A DNA stretch of 64,000 bases, taken from assembly GCA_021186555.1 (NCBI GenBank), contig JAJKFL010000011.1, positions 10,626,001 through 10,690,000 of the forward strand. The letters run 5' to 3'. Made by a program: the position numbers and the translations under genes. A model generated the notes under the pieces. That model searched no databases, was not told the DNA's origin, and saw only the letters and a list, made by a program, of their open reading frames with translations. Origin of the DNA: Reticulitermes speratus. Taxonomy: Eukaryota; Arthropoda; Insecta; Blattodea; Rhinotermitidae. Numbering within the stretch: position 1 is the first letter of the stretch; every line of letters starts with the position of its first letter. Positions 1 to 10,021 of the stretch are shown here, one piece after another.

Positions 1-54
1 AGCAAAAACCTCTTGGGTAATATCCATCTTGAAGACCGGAAACAGACATTGTAA

Positions 55-583
55 TAGTGTGAAAAGGGAGCGGAACGTGTTCACATCGCGTCGTATGACG
101 AAGTGCAGCACCTTAGGATGATGTGAAAAAGGTGAGCGGAACGTGTTCACATCGCGTCGTATGACGAAGTGCCACCTTAGGATGAGTGTGAAAAGGGCGG
201 AACGTGTCACATCGCGTCGTATGACGAGTGCAGCACCTTAGGATGAGTGTGAAAAGGGGAGCGGAACGTGTTCACATCGCGTCGTATGACGAAGTGCAGC
301 ACCTTAGGATGATTGTGAAAAAGGTGAGCGGAACGTGTTCACATCGCGTCGTATGACGAAGTGCAGCACCTTAGGATGAGTGTGAAAAAGGTGAGCGGAA
401 CGTGCTCACATCGCGCCGTATAGATTGACCGAAGTTGCAGACATCCTATGAGAGTGCAGTGTGAGAAAAGGTGAGCGGAACGTGCTCACATCGCGCCGTA
501 TGACGAAGTGCAGCACCTTAGGATGAGTGTGAAAAAGGTGAGCGGAACGTGTTCACATCGCGTCGTATGGCGAAGTGCAGCAA
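55..583. repeat. ~66-bp tandem satellite, about 8 copies
   Basis: Direct reading shows about eight copies of a unit containing GAGCGGAACGTGTTCACATC followed by GCGTCGTATGACGAAGTGCA and CACCTTAGGATGA. Copies differ by small indels (GAAAAGGG versus GAAAAAGGTG). One copy near 418-457 is disrupted by an unrelated stretch and resumes at about 460. No open frame of note. The array may begin outside the window. Confidence 0.95.
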
Positions 584-719
584 CTTCGACTTCTGCCACT
601 TTAGTAGTATAAAAATAGATAGCCAAAGTTTTGCACTGAAATAAAAAGGAGTCATTTAATTAACAAATAAAAGTTTAGTTTCATGCTACTCATACCGAGC
701 ACCTTCCACATTCATTACA

Positions 720-1137
720 TCAACCAACTCGTGCAATGAACACCGCACCTCTCGACACGATACACTGTACACGCTCCACCAGGGCGAGATCTCTACATAC
801 GATCTATTTAGATGTTTGTATGCATGATACATACAGATGTAAACAACTGCAAAACCTGGAACGGCTTATTTCAAATATTTTTAAAACTTTAACATTATTA
901 ATATAAACACTGTAAATTTATGGTTATTAGTTTTATGTATTTTAGAATTCTAATGTCCAATATTTTGATCATTTCTGTAAAGGCGACATAATGACTGGAC
1001 GTGTTGGATGTACATTCCTTTGTATTGAGCGGCCCCCTGATGGTGGCACCTTAGTGCTGAAACATGTAGGGGATTTTAATAATATCTTATGAATGTATTT
1101 TAATCAGTGCATAAGTTGGTTGAAGTAATACAAGTTT
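720..1137 (+). mobile_element. Hammerhead-bearing foldback element, long form, copy 1
   Basis: A ~400-bp element homologous to 32722-33100: both share AACACCGC near the start, ACGATACAC, GAGATCTCT, the GTGTTGG block and the ribozyme-like core. The left end CAACCAACTCGTGCA is the inverse of the right end TGCATAAGTTGGTTG, the terminal motif of the whole family. The core lies at 1032-1075. No coding capacity, so it is a non-autonomous retroelement. Target duplication not resolved. Confidence 0.7.
1032..1075 (+). ncRNA. Hammerhead-ribozyme-like motif
   Basis: Order of parts: CCCC (stem I), CTGATGG, a hairpin beginning TGGCAC, GAAAC, ATGTA, then GGGG (stem I partner). The last base of CTGANGA is G instead of A, so activity is doubtful. 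Stem III would be only AC/GU with a two-base loop, too small to fold alone, as in the dimer-cleaving hammerheads described from Penelope-like elements. Predicted cut would follow GTA. Confidence 0.5.
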
Positions 1138-2155
1138 CGTTTTGTTGCATGTCCTAATTTGGTCCTCATTATGAGCAATGCACATACTGGCCACAGCGTC
1201 CGTGCAAGTAATACCTCCACCGCACACGTCCCTCCTCAAACATGACGCAGTAACAATTGTCCTTATGCATCAGTTTCATGCATTTCACACACCTCGTAGT
1301 CACATGCATCCCCTTTCATACGAGACCTTACTGAATGTTACCATCGAGGGCGATCCAGTCTCACACAGCCAATAAATTAAAAACACAAACCCCTTACAGC
1401 TTGGTGGTTACGATACGCACCGCCAGGTTTAATATCAAACTCAGAATTTTGCATACATTTTTCCGCCCTGTATGATTCTTAGAACAAGCAGCGATTACAG
1501 TACCGTACCATAGGCTACCATTACCGGGGTTTACTAGTTGCGTCCCGCGGTCACTTTTCAGATAAGAGCTGTGTATCAGTTGCGTCCCGAGTTGTCAACC
1601 CCCCCAGATAAGGCAATGTATTAGTTGCGTCCCGCGGTCAGTTTAAAGGTACAACAGTTGTGTAGCAGGCTGCTGAGTAAAAACCGAACGGCTGTAGTGT
1701 CGAATCGGGTCCAGGGTGCCTTGGTTCAAAGTCCGTCTGTGACGCTGTACAGTGGGTCAGATTAAGCGAGACCTGGCCACAATTACAATTCTTCGACTTC
1801 CACAAAATGCTTAAAAATCTACTTGAGGGGCAACAGGAAGTTCTCAGAGTAACGTACGTTTTATGACATTTGGGGTGGATATATTTTCGGTAGAGGCAAA
1901 CAAACAGAGCGCTCTATACTTATAGTCCTACAAATGTACATTTTATTCACTATTAGTTGTGTAACACTGTCCTACATGTTTCTAACCATATTCTGACTCA
2001 TCCTCAGAGACTCAGTATTTAAAATTACACATTTTTACATCAATTGGTACAATTGCTTAAATAGTAAAAACTGAATAACATGGCTTTTATTTTACAATCG
2101 TGTTTATACACTGGTTCAAATGTGAATAGATATAGCTGCTGTTTATTTCGGTGTT
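1138..2155. other. Low-copy noncoding stretch
   Basis: No gene recognised. The only structure seen is the phrase AGTTGCGTCCCG repeated near 1537, 1579 and 1624, a short degenerate tandem duplication. Open frames here are short and have no recognisable product. Confidence 0.5.
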
Positions 2156-2411
2156 ATAAACCAAGTCCGCGCGGTCTAAGGCATGGGTCTGTGACCGTTC
2201 GCTTGATGGCATTGCAGGTTCGAATCCCACCGCGGGCATGGATGTCTGTCTCTTGTGAGTGTTGTGTGTTGTCAGGTAGAGGTCTCTGCGTCGGGCTGAT
2301 CACTCCTCCAGAGGAGTCCTACCAAGTGTGGTGTGTCTAAGTGTGATCGTGAAGCCTCGATAATGAGAAGGCCCTGGCCCTCTAGGGGCTGTTGCGCCAT
2401 GGGGAAATAAA
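2156..2411 (+). mobile_element. tRNA-derived SINE, family A (Leu/Ser-like head)
   Basis: The head carries an A box like GCGCGGTCTAAGGC and a B box GGTTCGAATCCC, as in tRNA-Leu-type class II tRNAs. The body reads ATGGATGTCTGTCTCTTGTG, then GGTAGAGGTCTCTGCG and GAGGAGTCCTACC, ending GGGGCTGTTGCGCCAT and an A-rich tail. Six copies of this family lie in the window, so the tRNA-like part is a pol III promoter of a retroposon, not a tRNA gene. Short frames through it are not genes. Confidence 0.88.
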
Positions 2412-2572
2412 GACTGTCGATGAACCTTGCGGCAAATCCAAACCATCACTACGTTGCCGTGTCATGTAAACACGGTTTTCAAAATAACTTAATACACGAC
2501 ACGAAACTACCTATTGGACCCCACTCCTACATAAACACACGTTCCTTACCTCCTGGCATCCTTTTTACCTAA

Positions 2573-2616
2573 GACCCTGAAGATGGGACAAACAAATGTT
2601 CCCGAAGCGTTGGTTA
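2573..2616 (+). ncRNA. Degenerate hammerhead-like motif
   Basis: GACC, CTGAAGA, a GGGA/TTCCC hairpin, then GAAGC in place of GAAAC, GTT and GGTT. Stem I (GACC/GGTT) and stem II can still pair. The A-to-G change at the first stem III position would give a G-U pair. No second arm or family end motif was found, so this is an orphan core. Confidence 0.35.
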
Positions 2617-3515
2617 TACACCAAAAATTGACGCCGGGCAACAACCCAAAAACGGTTAAGCAACATTACGAACACGGCGGAAGCCTTCAATTATATATGT
2701 TTTGTGGATGTTGTTAACTTTCGTTCTATTAACCTTATACTAGGGTGGAAGAGGTTTGTGCATTAATGTATATTCTGTAAAAGGCAACTAGATACCCCAA
2801 TGTGACCGCTGGCTACACAACTTATTGAAAACGCTGTGTCAGTGAGGGGGGGGGGACCTGGTGCTCTGTACGTTAAGGCGAATTCTACAGGATACACTGC
2901 GCGCTGCCGTCCATTCAGGAGTTCGGTCGACGCCTCTCTACATCCCCCCCCCCCTTCCCCGACGGCATCAGCAGCGTCTCCGTGAATGGAATGAATCCGT
3001 GACGTATAACCGCAACACACACACACTGGCCCCTGCATTCCTGTATACTATACTGCCAGTACGACACGTATATATTGACCCCAGCGAATTTATGTTTCCT
3101 AGAACCCTATGCATTGCACTCGGCTCCACGAGCATCTAAACTTCTAGGCACAATATTAAGAAAATTTCTCGATGTTCAATTTCATTTTGGAAAGTATGTT
3201 TTTGTGTGTTTTTACGTTTGCGTGGAAACTTCAATAAAATGTAAATATTTAAATGACACAAATATTTAGTTTAAGCTCCCAAAACGGCAAAGGCTTAGTA
3301 AAACATCAGAGCTTCTTGAAGGAGACAGTCAGTGAACCTAAATGCTGTATCCCGTTTATAACGAGTAAAGGTTTAACGTAAATACTGTAGCAATGTGCTG
3401 AATATTTTCAAGCTGAAGAGAACCCACGTGTTACTTTAAATTTGTACTTCTTTAAAAGTAACAAAAATGCAAGAAGTAGAAACAATATTTGGTGGAGTAA
3501 AGATAGTGCTAGGAA
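2617..3515. other. Low-copy noncoding stretch with homopolymer runs
   Basis: G-run at about 2847-2854 and C-run at about 2945-2954. Frames of 60-90 codons on both strands are not convincing: they include homopolymer and low-complexity codons and have no recognisable domain. No repeat family was recognised. Confidence 0.45.
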
Positions 3516-3861
3516 ACGTAGTCAGTTTATTGAACCAACTAAATGCAGCAGGCCGTTGGCTCCGATAAGCGCCACGACGCAACACGGACCCGATCCGCTG
3601 TTGACCGAAATCAACATGTAATGCCACATTACTAGGGGTTTCCACTAACAACGACAACATTATAATCTGCTAAAAGCATAATCACCTTGTAAGAAACATT
3701 TTAACCATGTTTTAGTGTTTTAACTATATGTATTGTAAAATAATACAAGTTGTACCTTTTAAACTATAGCGATATCACCAACACAGCCTACAGAAATGTG
3801 GAACCATATAAAAAAGTGGCTTGTTACTGACAGTTGGTTTCAAAAACTTGACATCACGTGC

Positions 3862-3905
3862 TGCCTGAAGATGGTGCATTGACACCGAAACATATCGGAG
3901 CGATA
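3862..3905 (+). ncRNA. Hammerhead-ribozyme-like motif
   Basis: GCTGC, CTGAAGA, a GGTG/CACC hairpin, GAAAC, ATATC, GGAGC. Stem I pairs GC.GC with GGAGC, with a mismatch. The cleavage triplet would be ATC. It matches the cores at 42714 and 46700 in position and flanks, and its stem II is better conserved than theirs. Confidence 0.5.
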
Positions 3906-3946
3906 TATGTAACATTCATATGTGAACAGCAGTGTGCATTTAGTTC

Positions 3947-4240
3947 ATTCACTCATTCATTCTGCAGTCTGTCTTACGACAGGTCCGTAGCCTCTTCCAA
4001 AGCGAGTTCTCCATTGAGTGCGATCTAGTGCTTCCTCTTTAAATTTCCAGTATCTTCTCTTTTCCTTAAGGTCATCCAGTACCTGCTTACATCTTCTCCC
4101 TCGTCTTCCTGTCATTTCTATCCTTCCTTCTAACTTTCCTTCAATCACGTATTTCAGAAGGCAGTTTCTACGCAAGATGTGACCAATCCAGTTAGCCTCT
4201 CTTCTTTTTACTGCATGTAGGATATTCCTCTCCTCTTTGA
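3947..4240 (-). pseudogene. 5'-truncated non-LTR retrotransposon, 3' end of RT ORF
   Basis: The minus strand encodes about 90 residues typical of the C-terminal tail of insect endonuclease/reverse-transcriptase ORFs: EERNILHAVKRREANWIGH, LRRNCLLKYVIEGK, GRRGRRCKQVLDDLKEK and TRFGRGYGPV. Only this tail is present; the RT and endonuclease domains are missing. The frame upstream of the family-like part is target sequence. The exact 9-bp CATTTAGTT duplication on both sides shows insertion into the foldback element. Confidence 0.8.
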
Positions 4241-4276
4241 CATTTAGTTGGTACAATAAATTGACTACATTGATCA

Positions 4277-5142
4277 GAACAATGCACGGAATAAACAACT
4301 TTAAAATAGTGCTATGCGTTCAGCTGTCACAGGGGTCGAACAAAGTGATGGGCCTCACAAAACTCCTTTGATATAGACGGTAGAATTTGATACTAAAATT
4401 GGAATGACTGTCTAATATTATTATTATTATTATTATTATTATTGTGTTTGTTGTTGGGTTGTGTTGTTTTACAGATGCTTGCATTTATATCAATGGATAC
4501 TACTCCCACGCAAAACCACAGTTAACGCAGCAGAAGAATTTTCTTGACTACAGCGACTGAAGTTTGGCCCATCCTTTTTAAATAAATGCATTATACAGGA
4601 TGTATCTAAAATGCTTCGACAAAATTCAAAAGTGCGTTCTTCATAACATAACAAAGAAAAAAGTTTATGTAAAGGTACGTTCTGCAGTGCTCAGTCCTGC
4701 TCACGCCCTCTGTTTTCCCAACGTTGGAGAATGTTTCGTCTGACCAGACAGTGTTATCGAACACGTCACATTAATCTCCCTTCTGAAGACAATTGTTTAG
4801 AAAATGCCACATCTGCCTGAGTCACACAAACACAACTGATGACATTCGTTTGTAAAGTAGTTCCTGTTTTATCAGGGAACGGAATGTGACGTTCCAATGT
4901 TCATTGCAGCCTGTCGTTTACATATCTTTAAACTGCGGATTAACACTTCCGAAAAGTTGCGTCACTGTCGACTGTCAGGATGCTGAGGGCCTCTCAAATT
5001 CCTTCATGCCTTTAGCCGAGCCCGTTGTCATCAACCTGGTTAACTACTCGCATTTCGCGATACATGTTTCCTGCACATGTCTCGCCACAACGTTTAACCT
5101 TCGATAACTGCACACCAAACTCCTGTGGACTGCTAAACAAAC
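4277..5142. other. Low-copy noncoding stretch with (ATT)n
   Basis: Contains a perfect ATT microsatellite at about 4414-4443. TATACAGGATGTATCTAAAA near 4594 resembles the start of decayed insect retroelement 3' regions, but I cannot assign it. No gene recognised. Confidence 0.45.
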
Positions 5143-5240
5143 AGAATGTGTCCTAAATTTCACGTTTTGTTCACCGTGCATTTTGATAACATTCAACAAT
5201 TAAACCAACAAATGCACTTTATATCTTAAGTATGACCAAT

Positions 5241-5285
5241 AACCCTACATATGTTTCGGCTGCAATAGAGCCATCATCAGGGGTT
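5241..5285 (-). ncRNA. Hammerhead-ribozyme-like motif, intact core
   Basis: Read on the minus strand: AACCC, CTGATGA, T, GGC hairpin GCC, GAAAC, ATATGTA, GGGTT. Stem I is 5 bp, all core bases of CTGANGA and GAAA are present, and the triplet is GTA. One unpaired T sits between CTGATGA and stem II, seen in nearly every copy here, a departure from the textbook core that I cannot evaluate. Confidence 0.65.
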
Positions 5286-5316
5286 CAATGTTAATGTTGA
5301 AGTGAACGTGACCTTG

Positions 5317-5361
5317 AACCCATGATGATGGCTCTATTGCAGCCGAAACATATGTAGGGTT
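5317..5361 (+). ncRNA. Hammerhead-ribozyme-like motif, first core base changed
   Basis: Mirror copy of the minus-strand motif in the right arm. AACCC is followed by ATGATGA instead of CTGATGA. Stem II, GAAAC, GTA and GGGTT are unchanged. Loss of the first C should abolish cleavage, so only the minus-strand copy is predicted competent. Confidence 0.5.
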
Positions 5362-5768
5362 ATTGGTCATACTTAAGAAATAAAGTGCATTTGTTGGTTT
5401 AATTGTTGAGTGATTGAGAATGTGTCCTGCTTGGTGTCCATTAATATACAAAGAGTTACTAAAATTAGTTGTTATTCATTCATGGCTAACAAGAATGTCT
5501 GGGCTTTGCAGTAGGTGCATGGTTTCACCAACAGAGGGTTGTTACTACCTCACATTTTAATTTATTGGAAAAAGTTTATTTTGTTGCTTGTTCAGGTACT
5601 GTGATTTTAATTTTTAATAACGGACAATTCCTTTGATTGCATTACAATTTGTAGACTGAGGTTTACTTACACTATTTTTGTATGTAGAGGTTTGGATTGT
5701 TTTGCCTCTCACGTATGAATTTGTAGGTTTCTGGTTTCTTACATTGTTACTCATTCTCAAGACTGTAG

Positions 5769-5812
5769 TGCACCTGAAGACGAAAGCAGTCTGCTTTTGA
5801 GACGTCGTGTTT
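5769..5812 (+). ncRNA. Degenerate hammerhead-like motif
   Basis: CAC, CTGAAGA, C, a 6-bp hairpin GAAAGC/GCTTTT, then GAGAC instead of GAAAC, GTC and GTG. The layout matches the family, including the single extra base before stem II, but A14 is replaced by G. It resembles the GTC-type cores of family 2 in the stem III region. Confidence 0.4.
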
Positions 5813-6219
5813 GTACACTCAGTGACAATGGAAAAAGTGCAAATACATATCAGTGATATATAGCATTTTACACCACTATCCAAGAATTACAGTGTACAGT
5901 TAAACAGAAATTTTCCTTAAGTTAGAAACATAATGCCTGCCTGATTATTTCTTTCATCTAAGGACGCTGTTATAATTTGACAGATTCAAAGCAGCATAAA
6001 GTCCACGTAAGAAAGTAAAGACAATTCATAACCAGCAATATATTTTAAAGAGGCATTTCTAACACATTTAAAGATATAACCATTATTCTGGAGACCGTCA
6101 GACAAGGGGAATTTAGGAACATCGGTATCAATTCGAACCGATGACTTCGTAAATACAAGCCTCAATCAGTAACGCTGTGTAAGCCTTCTCAGTAAAATCT
6201 AGCAATATTGTGTTCCTGC
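5813..6219. other. Low-copy noncoding stretch
   Basis: AT-rich sequence with no recognised gene or repeat family. Confidence 0.4.
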
Positions 6220-6226
6220 CTGACTT

Positions 6227-6481
6227 TCTTTTTTCCAATGGCGCAACAGCCCCTAGTGGGCCAGGGCCTCCTCATTATTGAGGCTTCACGATCACACTGA
6301 TAGACACGCCACAGTCGGTAGGACTCCTCTGGACGAGTGATCAGCCCGACGTAGAGACAACACGCAACACTCACGAGAGACAGACATCCATGACCCCGGC
6401 GGGATTCGAACCCGCAATGCCAGCAAGCGAGCGGCCCCAGACCCACGTCTTAGACCACGCGGCCACTGGGATCGGTCGTGT
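6227..6481 (-). mobile_element. tRNA-derived SINE, family A, with 7-bp TSD
   Basis: The minus-strand copy has B box GGGTTCGAATCCC and ends with CCCCTAGTGGGCC (plus-strand view of the tail side) beside a T-run. CTGACTT at 6220-6226 recurs at 6482-6488 and is the likely target duplication. The copy is close to the other family A members. Confidence 0.88.
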
Positions 6482-6488
6482 CTGACTT

Positions 6489-6944
6489 AATAATTTGAAA
6501 TCCAAGATAAAGATGCTGCCGACATTAACGTGGGCGATGTGCATTATGGGATCCACGTCTGAAAATCGCAGCTCAAATTATAAAGCGACTGCTATTCTAT
6601 AACGAAAGAACGGTGTAACGAATGGTTGTGGCTATATAAGCCTTGGGAATAGAAATTTGGATGCAGCGTCTAGAAAAGAAAACCTTCAGACCTTACGAAA
6701 TGGAGATTACACTTGCAAATTAGTTTTTATGTATTCAATTGGATCTGAAGCCAAGTTTAAATCCTATTCTCACGTCAACGTAGAGAGATAAGGAAAAAAG
6801 TATTTAAACACAAAATAAAATTTTTTTAAACAAATCGTGCATTCGCATCGTGAACGTAATTACCGATAACATGTTCTTCACGTGTGACGAATTTGGTCTT
6901 CTGGCCTACCTCAATTCAGCACGAAGTTTCGACACGTTTTCACA
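6489..6944. other. Low-copy noncoding stretch
   Basis: AT-rich DNA before the 60-bp satellite; no gene or repeat recognised. Confidence 0.4.
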
Positions 6945-7550
6945 CATCTGATAGCACTCTAGACGACGGATCAACATCTCGCAGGCCACTGCCTGCACAA
7001 GACATCTGATAGCACTCTCTAGACGACGGCTCGACATCTCGCAGGCCACTGCCTGCACAAGACATCTGATAGCACTCTCTAGACGACGGATCAACATCTC
7101 GCAGGCCACTGCCTGCACAAGACATCTGATAGCACTCTCTAGACGACAGAGCGACATCTCGCAAGGCCACTGCCTGCACAAGACATTTGATAGCACTCTC
7201 TAGACGACGGATCAACAACTCGCAAGGCCACTGCCTGCACAGGACATCTGATAGCACTCTCTAGACGACGGATCAACATCTCGCAGGCCACTGCCTGCAC
7301 AAGACATCTGATAGCACTCTCTAGACGACGGATCAACATCTCGCAGGCCACTGCCTGCACAAGACATCTGATAGCACTCTCTAGACGACAGAGCGACATC
7401 TCGCAAGGCCACTGCCTGCACAAGACATTTGATAGCACTCTCTAGACGACGGTTCGACATCTCGCAAGGCCGCTGCCTGCACAAGACATCTGATAGCACT
7501 CTCTAAACGACGGATCAACATCTCGCAAGGCCACTGCCTGCACAAGACAA
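6945..7550. repeat. ~60-bp tandem satellite, about 10 copies
   Basis: Unit: CATCTGATAGCACTCTCTAG, ACGACGGATCAACATCTCGC, then AGGCCACTGCCTGCACAAGA. GCCACTGCCTGC variants recur every 60-61 bp. A 60-bp period is a multiple of three, so long minus-strand frames stay open and give repeats such as ECYQMSCAGSGLRDVDPSSR; these are by-products of the period and not genes. Copies with GACAGAGCGAC alternate with GACGGATCAAC, hinting at a higher-order unit. Confidence 0.95.
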
Positions 7551-8112
7551 CATAAACACACGAGGCGCGAACATACCTTTATGTCCTGAGCTGGATTCGA
7601 TACAACGATTCCAGTGTTAGCAGTCAAAGCGGAATGTTGTCTAGACCGCGCAAAAACTGCATTTATCCATGGATGCTTGTACAGTCTTGTGTAAATGAAC
7701 TGGTACAAAAGGCCCGCTGAAATTTATACCAGAAAATTTGGTTATTCCGACAAAGAGTCACTTTGCACAGACAATCCGCCCATTAATCTATCCCAGTACG
7801 TGTCACGCACTAAAAGTATCACAAAGTTACAGTGTCATTTAACATGCATGACATTACGTTGAAACGTTATTGAAAGACAGCTTGAGAAGTGTGGAGTGCC
7901 AACTACTTTCATTAACCTTTTAGCAGCAAATTTCGAACACGCAGCATAGTTAATTCTCTACTACTTAATTATCTTTAACACCAGTGTCACCTAGCGCATG
8001 CAACTGTAACTATATAAAATACTTTCAGCATGGAGACAGAATGAGGGCAGACTTTCAACACTGTGCACGCATGTACATAGATACAGATATATTTACGAAT
8101 AACCTGTGTAGG
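7551..8112. other. Low-copy noncoding stretch
   Basis: No gene or repeat recognised. Confidence 0.4.
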
Positions 8113-8222
8113 ATCTGGGGCCCACCCAGCTCCCTATTCAATGGGTACCAGGGTCTTTTTCCATAGGAATAAATCGACCGGAGCTTGAAGGTGACCGCTC
8201 ATCCACCTAGTACTAATGTTAG
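8113..8222 (+). mobile_element. SINE family B, internal fragment
   Basis: CTGGGGCCCACCCAGCTCCC, then AATGGGTACCAGGGTC and a decayed version of the GACCACCCACC..CATCTAG block match the body of family B (39.5, 43.5, 47.4 and 59.8 kb). The tRNA-like head is missing and the copy is diverged. Confidence 0.7.
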
Positions 8223-9295
8223 GAATTATTGGAGTTACAGCTTCACATACTCATATGCCTTCATGGTGTGAACAAAAGCTATTTTACCTGCGTAGGCATT
8301 CAGAACTTCAGTACGGATACTGCTAAAGACCCACGTAATTGTGGGTTAGTTATTATGTAAGATGATGTTGATATGTAAAAAATACGTGACGAAAGCTGAA
8401 AACTTAATTATGAATTAATTATTCTATAGGCAGATAAGTACTCCTTATACTTTAGGGGACAACTTTGTACACATGCATGTCAGCGCGCGAGCACGCACAC
8501 ACGCATACAATGGAATTATGTATGTTACTGCATAAATATGTACTGATGAACTAAAGAACAAATTGTGGACTCGCATGGAGAATGTAATTACGGATTCACC
8601 ATTACATAAATACACACTGAAATTTAAAAAAAAAAAAAAAACTTTCAAAGGCGCATGGGGAAAATAATTATGAATCAGTCTATATGAAAGGAGAAGGAAC
8701 AAGGACTTACCGCTGATTGGTTCAAGCGTCCCGACGATCAATACAAGTGTTATATATTCCCAGCGAGCGAAGCGTCCTTTTTCATCTTTCTCTACAGTAA
8801 TTTATATTCAGCACGACCTTCTTACATAAGGAAATATAAAGAGGAAATTAAAAGGAATGGCCCAAGGAAAAGGTTCGACTCTGTTCAGGGAATGTTGCTT
8901 TGATAAAACACACCATTCATGGAAAGACGCCCGAAGAAAAGGCGTGTACCGAAACACTAGACTTTATGCTGCAATATCGTGACAGCGATCTAATGTTGCG
9001 GGAACAGGAAATAAATAGGCAAAAAAATCGATAATGCTTGGACAGACGCTGCGATTTTATCAGATAAAATTCTTGAATTGTATAATGTTGTTTAACCGTT
9101 TAAAGCCCAGTGCTAACTATACGTACCATCTGTTGGCACATTTAGAAACTCGGATGTTTGCAACAAATATGTTTATACGTTTCGTATGATTCTTACAAAA
9201 AGAAAACAGCCTTTCACCCCCCCCCCCCCGAAGGGCATTAACTGATTAAAATATACACGGACTGTGTTGTCTCTGAAATAGGAACTCAGTTTTAT
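8223..9295. other. Low-copy noncoding stretch
   Basis: A-run near 8626-8641 and C-run near 9219-9228. No gene recognised. Frames here are short and low-complexity. Confidence 0.4.
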
Positions 9296-9823
9296 ATGTC
9301 ACTTAGACGAACGCCAATCTCTAAACACTTCAACTACGTACAAGAAGAAAGTCCAGTAAATTTACGGAATTGCATTATGTTTTTAAAGCAAGGTTCGGTC
9401 CAACAGATAGGCGAAATAAAAACATTCCGACGAAATCAAAACGATACGCCTCATACGCCTTTGATAAGAGTAAGAAAAGTATTGGATAAAGACTTAGCTC
9501 TGCACATATGTCGAATTAGTAAGCTTAATGTCAGCACAAGTGTTCGACTCTCGGTTTCAAATGTTACTTTTCTTCATGACAAACACACGAGCAGACAAAC
9601 TGCGGAGAATGTAGGCCACTGTTCGAATTTCACTCCTTGCGCTAATATTTTCATTGGACCCCTTTTATTACCAGTAAGCTCGTTAGTTGATAAAGTAATT
9701 AACGTTAAAGAAAGACAACATTTCTTCAAACTTACATTTGATGTCTGTGCATATCTTAAGTCTCTCTTAGGGACGTTTCGTCAACTGCTGACCGACGTAC
9801 AAGACAGGCAGGATGAGTATTAA
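9296..9823 (+). CDS. Uncharacterised 175-codon open frame, doubtful
   Basis: An ATG-initiated frame (starting MSLRRTPISKHFNYVQEE) of 175 codons with fairly complex composition and no internal repeat. I do not recognise a domain, signal peptide or membrane segment. In a 64-kb AT-rich eukaryotic window one frame of this size is expected by chance. It could also be a decayed transposon ORF or an unspliced exon. No neighbouring splice structure supports it. Confidence 0.15.
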   Translation: MSLRRTPISKHFNYVQEESPVNLRNCIMFLKQGSVQQIGEIKTFRRNQNDTPHTPLIRVRKVLDKDLALHICRISKLNVSTSVRLSVSNVTFLHDKHTSRQTAENVGHCSNFTPCANIFIGPLLLPVSSLVDKVINVKERQHFFKLTFDVCAYLKSLLGTFRQLLTDVQDRQDEY

Positions 9824-10009
9824 GGACGATTCGGTTCCCAACTCGACTTTGCCACAAACGTGTAAAATAAAAACAATAAATATATATAAAAAAAACTTTT
9901 CTTTCCATTCTTGGATTTTTGGAGTAGAGCAGCAAGAACATCCAAAATGTTAAAAGAAATGAAGTAATTACAGAAAAATGGGAGCAACACAAACAATTCT
10001 GGAAGGAAT
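9824..10009. other. AT-rich noncoding spacer
   Basis: A-rich stretch with (TA)n-like pieces near 9880; nothing recognised. Confidence 0.4.
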
Positions 10010-10021
10010 AGAAAATAGCAT

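Larger units (their letters stand above)
3518..4276 (+). mobile_element. Hammerhead-bearing foldback element split by a LINE fragment
   Basis: The left end GTCAGTTTATTGAACCAACT is the inverse of the right end TTGGTACAATAAATTGAC. The interior (about 3690-3860) matches the two copies near 42.3 and 46.3 kb closely. A 294-bp LINE fragment sits inside its right arm with a 9-bp duplication CATTTAGTT at 3938-3946 and 4241-4249. The core is at 3862-3905. The copies at 42 and 46 kb carry a different insert at the matching CATCACGT position; this copy is empty there. Confidence 0.75.
5155..5416 (+). mobile_element. Complete hammerhead foldback element with 12-bp TSD
   Basis: Perfect target duplication AGAATGTGTCCT at 5143-5154 and 5417-5428. 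Inside: a leader related to the 35-bp monomer (TTCACGTTTTGTTCACCGTG), a left arm ACCAACAAATGCACTTTAT, an inverted core, a short spacer, and a right arm ending AAGTGCATTTGTTGGTTT. The arms are nearly identical inverted repeats of about 95 bp, so both strands encode a core. No ORF. It is the clearest short form of the family. Confidence 0.85.

Noticed and set aside
6906..7708. Several overlapping ~100-codon minus frames
   Set aside because: They are readings of the 60-bp satellite, whose period is a multiple of three; no non-repetitive coding sequence.
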